Source: an uncultured Lysobacterales bacterium (lineage in GTDB: Bacteria > Pseudomonadota > Gammaproteobacteria > Xanthomonadales > SZUA-36). Taken from it: a stretch of 37,027 nt of DNA. This document shows, piece by piece, positions 9,214 to 17,994 of this stretch. Numbering within the stretch: the first letter of the stretch is position 1; each line of letters opens with the position of its first letter. The position numbers and the translations under genes were made by a program. The notes under the pieces are model-generated. The model was not told where the DNA came from. It worked only from the letters and a program-made list of their open reading frames with translations, and did no database searches. The DNA is taken from assembly GCA_947258865.1 (NCBI GenBank), contig CAMYKC010000053.1, positions 2,525-39,551 on the forward strand, in the 5' to 3' direction.

Positions 9214-10005
9214 ATGAGGTACGCGTTAGGGCTGGAATACGACGGAAGTGAGTTCCTGGGCTGGCAAATCCAGCGCCAGGAACCAACCGTGCAAGGCTGT
9301 CTGGAGCGCGCTGTGGCCGAGGTCGCCGATCACGAAGCCCGAGTCACCTGTTGCGGCCGGACGGATGCCGGTGTGCATGCCCTGGGGCAGGTGGCCCATT
9401 TCGACTCGGAGGCCACGCGATCGGAACGCTCCTGGATACTGGGCCTGAACAGCCAGTTGCCAACCGGTATCAGCGTGCTTTGGGTCCGGCAGGTGGATGA
9501 CTCGTTTCATGCTCGTTTCAGCGCGTTCTCGCGCAGGTACCGGTACCTGATCCTGAATCGCTGGATACGCCCCGCGCTGGAGGCGAAGCGAACGAGTTGG
9601 TGTCGGACCCCGCTTGACGCTGATAAGATGCACGAAGCGGCCCAGTTGCTGCTGGGTGAACATGATTACACCTCATTCCGTGCGGGCGCCTGCCAGGCCC
9701 GGCATGCGGTCAGGGAAATCCAGGAAATTGCCGTTGGGCGCTCTGGTGACGTCGTGACGCTCGAGATCTCGGCAAACGGGTTTCTTTATCACATGGTGCG
9801 AAATATCGCCGGTAGCCTGATGCGGATCGGCAGGGGTGATGAATCCACAGACTGGCTGGGGCAGGTGCTCGAAGCCAGGGACCGGTCCAAAGCAGCACCT
9901 ACCGCGGCACCGGAGGGTTTGTATTTCGTCGGCGCCCGTTATCCGAAGCAACATGGTTTACCGGATTCGGCGGCGGCATTTCCAAGAGGCTGGAACCTTT
10001 CATGA
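9214..10005 (+). CDS. truA: tRNA pseudouridine(38-40) synthase
   Basis: TruA isomerises uridines 38-40 in the anticodon arm of tRNAs. The catalytic aspartate lies in the motif CGRTDAGVHALGQ, and GFLYHMVRNIAGSLM is a second family signature. The track begins at TTG 9205, but ATG 9214 (MRYALGLEYDGSEFLGWQ) fits the family N-terminus better and has GGGA just upstream; the product is then 263 aa, close to E. coli (270). Its last bases overlap trpF by 4 nt (ATGA). It opens the coupled run truA-trpF-trpB-trpA-accD-folC, placed just after the fimV terminator, so a promoter should lie in the 30-odd bases between, though I see none clearly. Confidence 0.95.
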   Translation: MRYALGLEYDGSEFLGWQIQRQEPTVQGCLERAVAEVADHEARVTCCGRTDAGVHALGQVAHFDSEATRSERSWILGLNSQLPTGISVLWVRQVDDSFHARFSAFSRRYRYLILNRWIRPALEAKRTSWCRTPLDADKMHEAAQLLLGEHDYTSFRAGACQARHAVREIQEIAVGRSGDVVTLEISANGFLYHMVRNIAGSLMRIGRGDESTDWLGQVLEARDRSKAAPTAAPEGLYFVGARYPKQHGLPDSAAAFPRGWNLS

Positions 10006-10622
10006 ACTCAGTCAGGGTGAAAATTTGTGGCATTACCAGGCTCCCTGACCTGCAGGCAGCCCTGGCGGCGGGGGCCGATGCGCTTGGCTTTGTTTTTGCC
10101 CAAAGGAGTATGCGCCGGCTCGATCCCGGGAAAGCGGAAAAACTGGTCCGTGAAGTACCAGCTTTTGTCTCCCGTGTGGGTCTCTTCCTGGATCAGGAAT
10201 TCGAGGACGTCGAACGGATTCTCGAGCGGGTGCCGCTTAGCCTGCTGCAGTTTCACGGTAACGAGGATTCCGGGTATTGCCGCCGGTTCGGCCTGCCCTA
10301 CATAAAGGCGGTGTCGATGGATTCCAGGCGGGCGCTCGAGCGGGCCGGCGAGGATTTTCCCGATGCGGCGGCGCTGCTGCTCGACAGCCATCAGCCCGGG
10401 GGGCTGGGCGGCACCGGAATCGTCTTCGACTGGTCGATGATTCCCCGGGTACCGCAGGCACTGGTACTGGCCGGAGGTCTGACACCCGAAAATGTCAGGC
10501 AAGCCATACAGCAGGTGCGTCCCTGGGCCGTCGATGTTTCCAGTGGCGTGGAAGAGTCGCCGGGAATCAAGAGCGCGGAGAAGTTGAAGAAATTTATCAG
10601 AGAGGCAAAAAGTGAGTATTGA
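10002..10622 (+). CDS. trpF: Phosphoribosylanthranilate isomerase
   Basis: TrpF converts N-(5'-phosphoribosyl)anthranilate to CdRP, the third step of tryptophan synthesis. The 206-aa TIM-barrel protein has the N-terminal KICGIT motif with its catalytic cysteine, [15 protein letters not shown] with the catalytic aspartate and phosphate loop, and the C-terminal [15 protein letters not shown]. It is monofunctional, unlike the TrpC-TrpF fusion of E. coli. ATG overlaps the truA stop (ATGA), and its end overlaps trpB by 11 nt. No trpE, trpG, trpD or trpC is in the window, matching the split trp gene arrangement of pseudomonads. Confidence 0.96.
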   Translation: MNSVRVKICGITRLPDLQAALAAGADALGFVFAQRSMRRLDPGKAEKLVREVPAFVSRVGLFLDQEFEDVERILERVPLSLLQFHGNEDSGYCRRFGLPYIKAVSMDSRRALERAGEDFPDAAALLLDSHQPGGLGGTGIVFDWSMIPRVPQALVLAGGLTPENVRQAIQQVRPWAVDVSSGVEESPGIKSAEKLKKFIREAKSEY

Positions 10623-11835
10623 ATCATCCACTGCAGAACCGCTTTCTTTCGAGCCGGACGAATATGGCCATTTTGGGCCATACGGTGGCACCTACGTTTC
10701 AGAAACCCTCATCCATGCCCTGGACGAACTGAAAGAGGCTTATTTCCGGTGGCGCAGCGATGATGAATTCATGGCCCGTTTCGATAGCGACCTGGCCAAC
10801 TACGTGGGTCGTCCCTCACCGCTGTATTTTGCGAAGCGGCTGACCGAGGTGGCGGGCGGCGCCCGTATCCTGCTCAAGCGCGAAGACCTGAACCACACAG
10901 GGGCGCACAAGATTAACAATACGGTCGGCCAGGCATTGCTTGCCCACCACATGGGCAAGACCCGGATCATCGCTGAAACCGGTGCGGGCCAGCACGGTGT
11001 CGCTTCCGCGACGGTGGCGGCACGGCTGGGCAAGTCCTGCGTGGTCTACATGGGTGAAGTCGACATTCACCGCCAGGCGATCAATGTTTTCCGGATGAAG
11101 CTGCTGGGCGCCGAGGTTCGTCCGGTGACGTCCGGTTCGCAAACCCTGAAAGACGCACTCAACGAGGCGATGAGGGACTGGGTGACCAACATCGATGATA
11201 CGTTTTACATTATCGGCACCGTCGCAGGACCTCATCCTTACCCGGTCATGGTCCGGGATTTCAATGCCGTGGTTGGCCGGGAAGCCCGGAAACAGATGCT
11301 GAAACAATACGAAGCCTTGCCGGATGTGCTGGTCGCCTGCGTCGGGGGTGGGTCGAATGCGATGGGCTTGTTTCATCCTTTCATTGCCGACGATGATGTG
11401 AGAATGATCGGCGTGGAAGCTGCGGGGAAGGGGCTGCACACCAAGCATCATGCTGCATCGTTGTGCGCCGGTCGCCCCGGTGTTTTGCATGGTTGCCGCA
11501 CCTACCTGATGGACGACGACAGTGGCCAGATCGAACACACCCACTCGGTATCGGCCGGGCTGGACTATCCGGGCGTAGGGCCGGAACACGCCTGGCTCAA
11601 GGACACTGGCCGCGCGGAGTATGTTGGTGTGACGGACGACGAGGCCATGGAAGCATTCCATCAGCTCACCCGGCTCGAGGGCATTCTTCCCGCATTGGAA
11701 AGCAGCCACGCGGTCGCCTATGGAATGCGGCTCGCCGCGGAAATGCGCCCCGACCAGACTGTCCTGATCAACCTCTCAGGGCGCGGCGACAAAGATGTGC
11801 AGACGGTCGCCGAGCTGGAAGGGATCACGCTTTGA
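10612..11835 (+). CDS. trpB: Tryptophan synthase beta chain
   Basis: TrpB condenses indole with serine using pyridoxal phosphate and pairs with TrpA in an alpha2beta2 complex. The 407-aa protein carries the PLP lysine K100 in [14 protein letters not shown] and the phosphate-binding loop [10 protein letters not shown]. The start is GTG 10612, overlapping the end of trpF by 11 nt; no ATG lies near the expected N-terminus. The N-terminus ([13 protein letters not shown]) is canonical for TrpB1. The TGA stop overlaps the TTG start of trpA, so the two subunits are translationally coupled. Confidence 0.97.
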   Translation: MSIESSTAEPLSFEPDEYGHFGPYGGTYVSETLIHALDELKEAYFRWRSDDEFMARFDSDLANYVGRPSPLYFAKRLTEVAGGARILLKREDLNHTGAHKINNTVGQALLAHHMGKTRIIAETGAGQHGVASATVAARLGKSCVVYMGEVDIHRQAINVFRMKLLGAEVRPVTSGSQTLKDALNEAMRDWVTNIDDTFYIIGTVAGPHPYPVMVRDFNAVVGREARKQMLKQYEALPDVLVACVGGGSNAMGLFHPFIADDDVRMIGVEAAGKGLHTKHHAASLCAGRPGVLHGCRTYLMDDDSGQIEHTHSVSAGLDYPGVGPEHAWLKDTGRAEYVGVTDDEAMEAFHQLTRLEGILPALESSHAVAYGMRLAAEMRPDQTVLINLSGRGDKDVQTVAELEGITL

Positions 11836-12644
11836 AAAACCGGATTGACAGCCGCTTCGAAGCGCTCGCAGCGGCAGGAAGAACGGCGCTCATTCCTTTC
11901 GTCACCGCGGGTGATCCCGATCCGGCCTGGACCGTTTCCGTCCTGCATGCACTCGTAGACAGCGGGGCCGACGTGCTCGAACTGGGTGTTCCTTTTTCGG
12001 ATCCCAGCGCTGACGGCCCGGTGATCCAGGCGGCAAGCGAACGAGCAATTTCCAGGGGTGTGAACTTGAGGCGTGTGTTGGAATACGTGCGCGAGTTCAG
12101 GCGAAAAGACAGCGAGACGCCGGTGGTCCTGATGGGTTACCTGAATCCCATCGAGCGCTACGGATACGCGGACTTTGCGCAGGATGCGGCCGGATCCGGC
12201 GTCGATGGAATCCTGATGGTGGACTGTCCACCGGAGGAGATGGAAAACTTGCGCGGCGATCTGGACGATCACGGTATTTTTCCGATTTGTCTCGTGGCGC
12301 CGACCACGACCGAGGCGCGAATGGATGCGATTGCCGCTCAAGCCAGGGGATACCTCTATTACGTCTCATTCAAGGGCATCACGGGGGCCAACCGCCTGGA
12401 GGAGTCCAGCCTCGTGGATCCGGTCAGGATTCTTCGTTCCCACAGCAAGCTGCCCCTCGCCGTGGGATTTGGCATCAAGAGCCCCGAAAGCGCCTCCGCA
12501 GTGGCGGGGCTGGCCGATGGCGTGGTCATTGGAAGCGCGCTGATCGCAGCACTGGAGGGCGCTGATTCCGAGCAAGACGCCTGTGCGCGAGCCGCTAACT
12601 TCCTTGCACCCATTCGCGAGGCTATGGACAATAGTCACTCATGA
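11832..12644 (+). CDS. trpA: Tryptophan synthase alpha chain
   Basis: TrpA cleaves indole-3-glycerol phosphate and channels indole to TrpB. The ORF track gives a 393-aa frame from 11463, but the first 123 codons lie inside trpB in another frame and encode junk. The real start is TTG 11832, overlapping the trpB stop as TTGA, with GGAAGGGA upstream. This gives 270 aa (E. coli 268), starting [20 protein letters not shown]. Catalytic residues E50 and D61 fall in [19 protein letters not shown], as in the family. The C-terminal phosphate-binding part ([12 protein letters not shown]) is present. Its stop overlaps accD as ATGA. Confidence 0.95.
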   Translation: MKNRIDSRFEALAAAGRTALIPFVTAGDPDPAWTVSVLHALVDSGADVLELGVPFSDPSADGPVIQAASERAISRGVNLRRVLEYVREFRRKDSETPVVLMGYLNPIERYGYADFAQDAAGSGVDGILMVDCPPEEMENLRGDLDDHGIFPICLVAPTTTEARMDAIAAQARGYLYYVSFKGITGANRLEESSLVDPVRILRSHSKLPLAVGFGIKSPESASAVAGLADGVVIGSALIAALEGADSEQDACARAANFLAPIREAMDNSHS

Positions 12645-13534
12645 GCTGGTTTCAAAAATTGATGCCCTCCCGGATCCGCACCGAGGGCGGAAGCAAGCGC
12701 ACCGTGCCGGAGGGTCTGTGGACCAAGTGCGGCGACTGTGCGGCCGTTTTATACCGGCCGGAGCTCGAACGTAACCTGTTCGTATGCCCGAAGTGTTCGA
12801 GCCATATGCCGGTGACCGCGCGTCTGCGGCTGGAACAGTTCCTTGATCCCGGCGAGAAGCGTGAAATTGCCGGCCGCCTCGAGCCGACCGATCCTCTCAA
12901 ATTCCGCGACAGCAAGAAGTACCGGGATCGGATTTCCGCTGCACAGAAAAAGACCGGCGAAAAAGACGCGCTGGTGGCCCTCGCGGGACAGCTCGATGGG
13001 ATGGACATCGTGGCTTGCGCATTCGAATTCGCCTACATGGGCGGGTCCATGGGATCGGTGGTGGGTGAAAAATTTTCCCGTGCAGGCCAGGAAAGCCTGC
13101 GCACCCGCGCGCCCCTGGTGTGTTTTTCAGCTACCGGGGGTGCAAGGATGCAGGAAGGACTGCTTTCGCTGATGCAGATGGCCAAGACCAGCGCGGTTCT
13201 GGGACGTTTGGCCGATGAAGGTATTCCCTACGTCTCTGTATTGACCCATCCGACGACCGGCGGTGTGTCGGCCAGCCTCGGTATGCTCGGCGATATCAAT
13301 ATTGCCGAACCGGGCGCCCTGATCGGATTCGCGGGCCCCAGGGTCATCGAACAGACCGTGCGGGAGAAGCTTCCAGAGGGATTCCAGCGCAGCGAATTCT
13401 TACTTGAGAAAGGCGCGATCGACATGATTTTGGACCGGCGGGAGCTTCGTGACACAATCTCCGCGATGCTCAGCCTCATGACCGCGGGGCAGCGCCCCAA
13501 GCCTGTCAGCGGAGAGATTGTTTCCACTGAATAG
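12641..13534 (+). CDS. accD: Acetyl-CoA carboxylase carboxyltransferase subunit beta
   Basis: AccD and AccA form the carboxyltransferase that makes malonyl-CoA for fatty acid synthesis. The 297-aa protein has the N-terminal zinc ribbon with C30, C33, C49 and C52 ([11 protein letters not shown]...FVCPKCSS), followed by the crotonase-like domain with [15 protein letters not shown] and [15 protein letters not shown]. It starts at ATG 12641 inside the trpA stop (ATGA). The 3' end overlaps the proposed folC start by 17 nt. The trpA-accD-folC order is standard in gammaproteobacteria. Confidence 0.97.
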   Translation: MSWFQKLMPSRIRTEGGSKRTVPEGLWTKCGDCAAVLYRPELERNLFVCPKCSSHMPVTARLRLEQFLDPGEKREIAGRLEPTDPLKFRDSKKYRDRISAAQKKTGEKDALVALAGQLDGMDIVACAFEFAYMGGSMGSVVGEKFSRAGQESLRTRAPLVCFSATGGARMQEGLLSLMQMAKTSAVLGRLADEGIPYVSVLTHPTTGGVSASLGMLGDINIAEPGALIGFAGPRVIEQTVREKLPEGFQRSEFLLEKGAIDMILDRRELRDTISAMLSLMTAGQRPKPVSGEIVSTE

Positions 13535-14834
13535 CACCACTGAACCTGTGGACGTCCAGGCTTCACGGCGTAGCCTCGCTGAATGGCTGGCCCTGCTGGA
13601 AGTCCGCCATCCCAAGGCAATCGACCTCGGCCTGGAGCGATGCCGGGCAGTCTGGCAGCGAATGGGGTCACCGAAGCCTGCCGACAGGATCTTCAGCGTC
13701 GCGGGAACGAATGGCAAGGGGTCCACGGGCGCGACCATCTGCGGCCTGCTGGATGGATTGGGCTATCGCTACGGAAGTTACACATCCCCCCATCTGTACG
13801 ACTTTAACGAGCGCGTGCTGATAGGCGGGCAACCGGTATCCGATGCCCGCTTGATTGAGGCTTTCGGGAAGGTAGAAGCGGCCCGGGCCGAGGTAAGCCT
13901 GACCTATTTTGAATTTACCACCCTGGCGGCTTTCTGCATCCTGTCTGTCGAGAAGCTCGATTACGCTGTTATGGAAGTGGGTCTCGGCGGACGCCTGGAT
14001 GCGGTCAATCTGCTGGACGCGGATTGTGCGGTCATTACCCCCGTTGGTATGGACCACCAGGAATACCTCGGCAACGACCTGGTCAGCATCGGGCGGGAAA
14101 AAGCAGGCATCATTCGCGCGGGACGCCCGGTGGTGTGCGGCCAACCTGACCCGCCGGCGAGTATCCAGCAAATTGCCATGCAAGAACATGCATCACTGCA
14201 ACGGCTGGGAATTGAATTCCACGCGACCCCCGGAGACGGCGGATTCCGGTTCTGCATGGGAGAGGTTGATCTGGTGCTGCCCTTGCCGCGACTGGCGGGG
14301 TCGCACCAGCTGAACAATGCAGCGACCGGGCTCGCTTCGATAATGGCATTGATCCCGTCGGCCGCCGCTGAGCAAGCCGCGCTCGCCGGAGGCCTGCAGT
14401 CCGTGCGTTTGCCCGGGCGGCTGCAGCGGGTTGATGGGGAACCGGCTGTTTGGATTGACGTCGGGCATAATCCCATGGCCGCGAGGGCTGTCAGCGAGGC
14501 GTTGCGGGAAATCATCGAGCAGGAAGCCTTCGGGCCTCTTCGCTGCGTGCTCGGTATGCTGGCTGACAAGGATGTCCAGGCGGTGGCCAAGGAACTGGAT
14601 GCGATCGTTTCGTCTTATTACTGCGCAGGAATCGAAGGAAGCCGCGGACAGACCGGGAAGCAACTTGCCGATCGTGTGCGCACCGCGTCACTGCGGCCGG
14701 TGCGGGTATTTGCAGACGTTGCCGCGGCCCTGGAAACCGCGATGGCCGAATCGGGCCCGGGTGACGGCGTGCTGGTTTTCGGCTCCTTCCTGACGGCGTC
14801 ACAGGCCGGCCGCTTGCTGGTTGCAGCTACATGA
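13518..14834 (+). CDS. folC: Bifunctional dihydrofolate / folylpolyglutamate synthase
   Basis: FolC adds glutamate to dihydropteroate and to reduced folates. The protein (up to 438 aa) has the ATP-binding loop [13 protein letters not shown] near residue 64, [16 protein letters not shown], and the Mur-ligase-like signatures [13 protein letters not shown] and [13 protein letters not shown]. The C-terminal domain contains VWIDVGHNP. The start is uncertain: TTG 13518 has GGAG three bases upstream and overlaps accD, while GTG 13548 is the next option and has no ribosome site. No ATG is available near the conserved N-terminus. Confidence 0.93.
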   Translation: MFPLNSTTEPVDVQASRRSLAEWLALLEVRHPKAIDLGLERCRAVWQRMGSPKPADRIFSVAGTNGKGSTGATICGLLDGLGYRYGSYTSPHLYDFNERVLIGGQPVSDARLIEAFGKVEAARAEVSLTYFEFTTLAAFCILSVEKLDYAVMEVGLGGRLDAVNLLDADCAVITPVGMDHQEYLGNDLVSIGREKAGIIRAGRPVVCGQPDPPASIQQIAMQEHASLQRLGIEFHATPGDGGFRFCMGEVDLVLPLPRLAGSHQLNNAATGLASIMALIPSAAAEQAALAGGLQSVRLPGRLQRVDGEPAVWIDVGHNPMAARAVSEALREIIEQEAFGPLRCVLGMLADKDVQAVAKELDAIVSSYYCAGIEGSRGQTGKQLADRVRTASLRPVRVFADVAAALETAMAESGPGDGVLVFGSFLTASQAGRLLVAAT

Positions 14835-14877
14835 GGGCCGGCGGCCCGAAGCAGCCACGACACGCGCGCACAGATAC

Positions 14878-14886
14878 TGCTAAAAT
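14878..14886 (+). promoter_or_regulatory. Possible extended -10 promoter for dedD
   Basis: TGCTAAAAT matches the extended -10 pattern TGnTANNNT and lies about 50 bp before the dedD start in the 102-bp gap after folC. No good -35 hexamer is seen at the right distance, which is tolerated by extended -10 promoters. A small palindrome (GGGCCGGCGGCCC) follows the folC stop. Confidence 0.4.
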
Positions 14887-14936
14887 CCTGACACGGGAGC
14901 CGGGTAATCATTCAGGATTTGAGGCTAATCTGATTA

Positions 14937-15758
14937 ATGGATATCGCGCTTAAGCAAAGACTGATCGGCGCCAGCGTGCTGATCGCCCTGGCCGTCGTCA
15001 TTTTGCCCATGATTCTTGGCGGGCGCCCCGACGGTAACGTCTCGGAAACGCAGAGGATTGAAGTTCCAAAACAGCCCCCTGAACTGGATTTTGAAACCCG
15101 GAAGTATCCCATCGGGGATAGTCAACCTGTCCCGGAAGACAATGCATCACCAGTATCGGCCCGGCCACTGCCCACACCCGGTAATTCCAGCAAGGGACAG
15201 AAAGGAGTCGAGGTCAGCGAAGATGCAGTGACTGGCCAGCAGCCGGCGGAGAAACCGTTAGTATCGGAATCGTCGCCTGAACCCACGCCCCCGTCGTTGC
15301 CTCAGACCGCGGCGACAGGACGTTACCTTGTCCAGGTGGCGAGTTTCGGCTCCATCGACAATGCCACCCGCCTGGCAAATACACTCCGGGAACAGGGTCA
15401 TTCAGTCCTGCTGGACAGTGTGAAGTCTGATGTCGGAACGCTGCATCGTGTCCGCGTCGGTCCGTTTACCACAGAGTCTGCAGCGAATGATGCGGTCCAG
15501 GTCACCGCGCCGTCAGACCCACTTGTACGATGGGTGGTGCAGGTCGGCAGTTTTTCCAGCAAGTCCAACGCCGACAAACTGGTTGCAAGGCTCAGGCAGG
15601 ATTCTCTCAGTGCGTATTCGGAAGAAATCATGAGTTCCGGGTCCGTCATTTACCGCGTTCGAATCGGACCTTACCTTGAAAGGGATGAAGCCATCAGGGT
15701 AGACCAGCTGGTCAACGAACGCCTGTCTCTGGACGGCGTCGTCATGAGCACCGATTGA
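14937..15758 (+). CDS. dedD: DedD-like cell-division protein with two SPOR domains
   Basis: DedD is a single-pass inner-membrane protein that localises to the septum by binding denuded peptidoglycan through its SPOR domain. The 273-aa protein has an N-terminal membrane helix (about residues 9-29, LIGASVLIALAVVILPMILGG) and a proline-rich periplasmic linker. Two consecutive SPOR domains follow, at about 129-190 (YLVQVASFGSIDNATRLANTL) and 198-270 (WVVQVGSFSSKSNADKLVARL). Standard DedD has one, so the duplication is unusual. Gene order folC-dedD-cvpA-purF supports the assignment. A GAGG sequence lies 12 nt before ATG, rather far for a ribosome site. Confidence 0.88.
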   Translation: MDIALKQRLIGASVLIALAVVILPMILGGRPDGNVSETQRIEVPKQPPELDFETRKYPIGDSQPVPEDNASPVSARPLPTPGNSSKGQKGVEVSEDAVTGQQPAEKPLVSESSPEPTPPSLPQTAATGRYLVQVASFGSIDNATRLANTLREQGHSVLLDSVKSDVGTLHRVRVGPFTTESAANDAVQVTAPSDPLVRWVVQVGSFSSKSNADKLVARLRQDSLSAYSEEIMSSGSVIYRVRIGPYLERDEAIRVDQLVNERLSLDGVVMSTD

Positions 15759-15800
15759 AGCCGCGGTCGCCCGATGCCAACTGGGAACAGGAAGGACTGA

Positions 15801-16346
15801 ATGAATTGGCCGGATTACGCCATCCTGGCAGTGATCGCCATTTCGGTGCTGGTTGGTGCGCTGCGCGGATTCATCAAGGAAGTGTTTTCACTCGTGGTGT
15901 GGTCGGCGGCCTTTCTCGTTGCTTATTATTTCGCCGGGGACGTCGCTGATCTCATGGAGGATGCGGTGACGTTGCCGTCAGCGCGCACGGCTATGGGATT
16001 CGCCGGTCTTTTTATTGCCGTATTGCTCGTGGGCGGCCTGGCGAATTACCTCCTTAGCCGGCTCGTGGAAAAAACCGGCTTGAGCGGTACGGACCGCTTG
16101 CTGGGCGGCGTATTCGGCGCCGCCAGGGGATTGGTGCTGATCATTGCGGTGCTGCTGGTAGCGGGCTTTACGCCGATACCCGCTGATCCCTGGTGGAAGG
16201 AGTCACTGACCATCCAGCGAATGATGCCGCTGGTCAACTGGACAGCAACGTTTTTGCCTGAATCCGTCAGCGAGCACCTGGAATTCGAACCGAAAGAAAA
16301 GGCTGAGGAAAAAGCAGAGGACAGCGAAGAGGATCCGAAAGCCTGA
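15801..16346 (+). CDS. cvpA: CvpA family inner-membrane protein
   Basis: CvpA is a small inner-membrane protein first linked to colicin V production and more recently to envelope stress and bile tolerance; its molecular role is unsettled. The 181-aa protein has an N-terminal MNWPDYAILAVIAISVLVGALRGFIKEVFSL typical of the family, about four membrane segments (roughly 5-22, 28-46, 64-85 and 105-123), and a Lys/Glu-rich cytoplasmic tail (EPKEKAEEKAEDSEEDPKA). ATG 15801 follows a good GGAAGGA site. It lies 42 nt after dedD and 145 nt before purF, the conserved order. Confidence 0.93.
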   Translation: MNWPDYAILAVIAISVLVGALRGFIKEVFSLVVWSAAFLVAYYFAGDVADLMEDAVTLPSARTAMGFAGLFIAVLLVGGLANYLLSRLVEKTGLSGTDRLLGGVFGAARGLVLIIAVLLVAGFTPIPADPWWKESLTIQRMMPLVNWTATFLPESVSEHLEFEPKEKAEEKAEDSEEDPKA

Positions 16347-16432
16347 GCACCCCGGCCGGCGCAGCCAAAAGCCGCGCAAGCCATGTAGGGGGAGCGGCTT
16401 TGACAAAGGCAAATAAGTGCCCCCGGAATGCC

Positions 16433-16459
16433 GTCGCGCGTGGTAAAATTTCGCGCGAC
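16433..16459 (+). promoter_or_regulatory. Extended -10 promoter inside a perfect inverted repeat, upstream of purF
   Basis: GTCGCGCG (16433-16440) and CGCGCGAC (16452-16459) are perfect 8-bp inverted arms. The 11 bases between them contain TGGTAAAAT (16441-16449), an extended -10 element. The purF start is 42 nt downstream of this -10. A protein binding the arms would block the promoter. The arms do not resemble the E. coli PurR box. TTGACA at 16400-16405 is 38 nt from the -10, too far to be its -35. Confidence 0.5.
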
Positions 16460-16491
16460 CGAACAGTCGCCGACCAGCAGGGAAAGTCACT

Positions 16492-17988
16492 ATGTGCGGA
16501 ATAGTAGGAATCGTCGGAAAAAGTGCCGTTGCGCCCGCCATTTACGATGCATTGACGATGCTGCAACACCGTGGCCAGGACGCCGCCGGTATCGCGACGC
16601 TGAAAGGCTACAAGATTTCACTGCACAAGGGCAGTGGCCTTCTCAGGGACGTATTTGAAGGGTCACCAATGACGGCCCTCAATGGCCTGGTGGGTATCGG
16701 TCATGTGCGCTACCCCACCGCGGGGACGGATGTTTCATCAGAGGCGCAGCCGTTTTACGTCAATTCTCCTTTCGGAATAGCGCTGGGGCACAACGGCAAT
16801 CTGATCAACACAGAGGAGCTGACCCAGGAGCTGTTCGACAGCGATCGGCGTCACCTCAATACGAATTCCGATTCGGAAGTTTTGCTGAATGTTCTGGCGC
16901 ATGAACTGCAAAAACAGAATCCAAAGCGCCTTGGCGCAGAACACATTTTCGCGGCTCTCGACGGGGTATACAGCAGGTGTAGCGGAGCTTTTTCGGCCAT
17001 CGCTCTCGTTTGTGGTCATGGACTGATCGGGTTCCGGGACGCGCACGGCATTCGCCCGATGGTGCTGGGTTACAGGGAAACTTCAAAAGGCACCGAATAC
17101 GCGCTGGCATCGGAAAGCGTGGCGCTGGACGTGCTTGGTTTTACCCTGATGCGCGATCTGAAGCCTGGCGAGTCCGTCTTCGTTTCCCTGGACGGTGAGC
17201 TACACACTCACGTCAGTCCGCAAGCGCGGGAATTGTCCCCGTGTATTTTTGAATTCGTTTATTTTGCGAGGCCCGATTCCCTGCTCGATGACATTTCCGT
17301 TTACAAGGCTCGCCTGCGCATGGGGCAGGCGCTGGCGCGAAAAATTTTACGCGAGCGCCCCGATCACGATATCGACGTCGTAATCCCGGTGCCGGACACC
17401 AGCCGCACGGCCGCATTGCCGCTGGCTTACGACCTCGATGTGAAATACCGTGAGGGCTTCATCAAAAACCGCTATATCGGCCGGACCTTCATCATGCCGG
17501 GACAAAAAGTGCGCAAGAAATCAGTGAGGCATAAACTCAACGCCATCGACCTCGAATTTCGCAAGAAGAACGTTTTGATCGTCGACGATTCAATCGTTCG
17601 CGGGACGACCTCAAAAAAAATTATTCAGATGGCCAGGGAGGCCGGCGCCCGGAAGGTGTATTTCGCCTCGGCTTCACCGCCCGTTCGCTATCCGAATATC
17701 TATGGGATCGACATGCCGGCGCCGGCGGAGCTGATCGCAAGCGGCAGGAACATCAGGGAAATTGAAAAAGAACTGGGAGCCGACTGGCTTATCTACCAGG
17801 ACCTGCCCGATCTGATTGACGCCTGCCGTGAAGGAAACGAAAAGATACGGAAATTCGATACGTCCTGTTTCTCCGGGGAGTACATCACCGGTGTGCAGGA
17901 CGGATACCTGGAAAAAATCCGGGTGTTACGCTCGGACGAGGCCAAGCAAAGGCGGCTGACCGAAAACTCGGTGCAGCTCGCCAGCTGA
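16492..17988 (+). CDS. purF: Amidophosphoribosyltransferase
   Basis: PurF makes 5-phosphoribosylamine from PRPP and glutamine, the first committed step of purine synthesis. The 498-aa protein begins MCGIVGIVG, so Cys2 becomes the N-terminal glutaminase nucleophile. LQHRGQDAAGIAT and GIGHVRYPTAGT belong to the glutaminase domain, and VLIVDDSIVRGTTSKKI is the PRPP-binding loop of the C-terminal transferase. Length is close to E. coli (505 aa). It faces the HerA-type gene, with only 6 bp between the two stop codons and no hairpin terminator visible, so transcripts probably run into each other. Confidence 0.97.
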   Translation: MCGIVGIVGKSAVAPAIYDALTMLQHRGQDAAGIATLKGYKISLHKGSGLLRDVFEGSPMTALNGLVGIGHVRYPTAGTDVSSEAQPFYVNSPFGIALGHNGNLINTEELTQELFDSDRRHLNTNSDSEVLLNVLAHELQKQNPKRLGAEHIFAALDGVYSRCSGAFSAIALVCGHGLIGFRDAHGIRPMVLGYRETSKGTEYALASESVALDVLGFTLMRDLKPGESVFVSLDGELHTHVSPQARELSPCIFEFVYFARPDSLLDDISVYKARLRMGQALARKILRERPDHDIDVVIPVPDTSRTAALPLAYDLDVKYREGFIKNRYIGRTFIMPGQKVRKKSVRHKLNAIDLEFRKKNVLIVDDSIVRGTTSKKIIQMAREAGARKVYFASASPPVRYPNIYGIDMPAPAELIASGRNIREIEKELGADWLIYQDLPDLIDACREGNEKIRKFDTSCFSGEYITGVQDGYLEKIRVLRSDEAKQRRLTENSVQLAS

Positions 17989-17994
17989 CGAACC

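Noticed and set aside
10816-11709. 297-aa minus-strand ORF
   Set aside because: It is antisense to trpB, with no recognisable domain and His/Pro-rich composition.
16400-16405. TTGACA as the -35 of the purF promoter
   Set aside because: It is 38 nt from the TAAAAT -10 element, and nothing like a -10 lies 16-18 nt after it.
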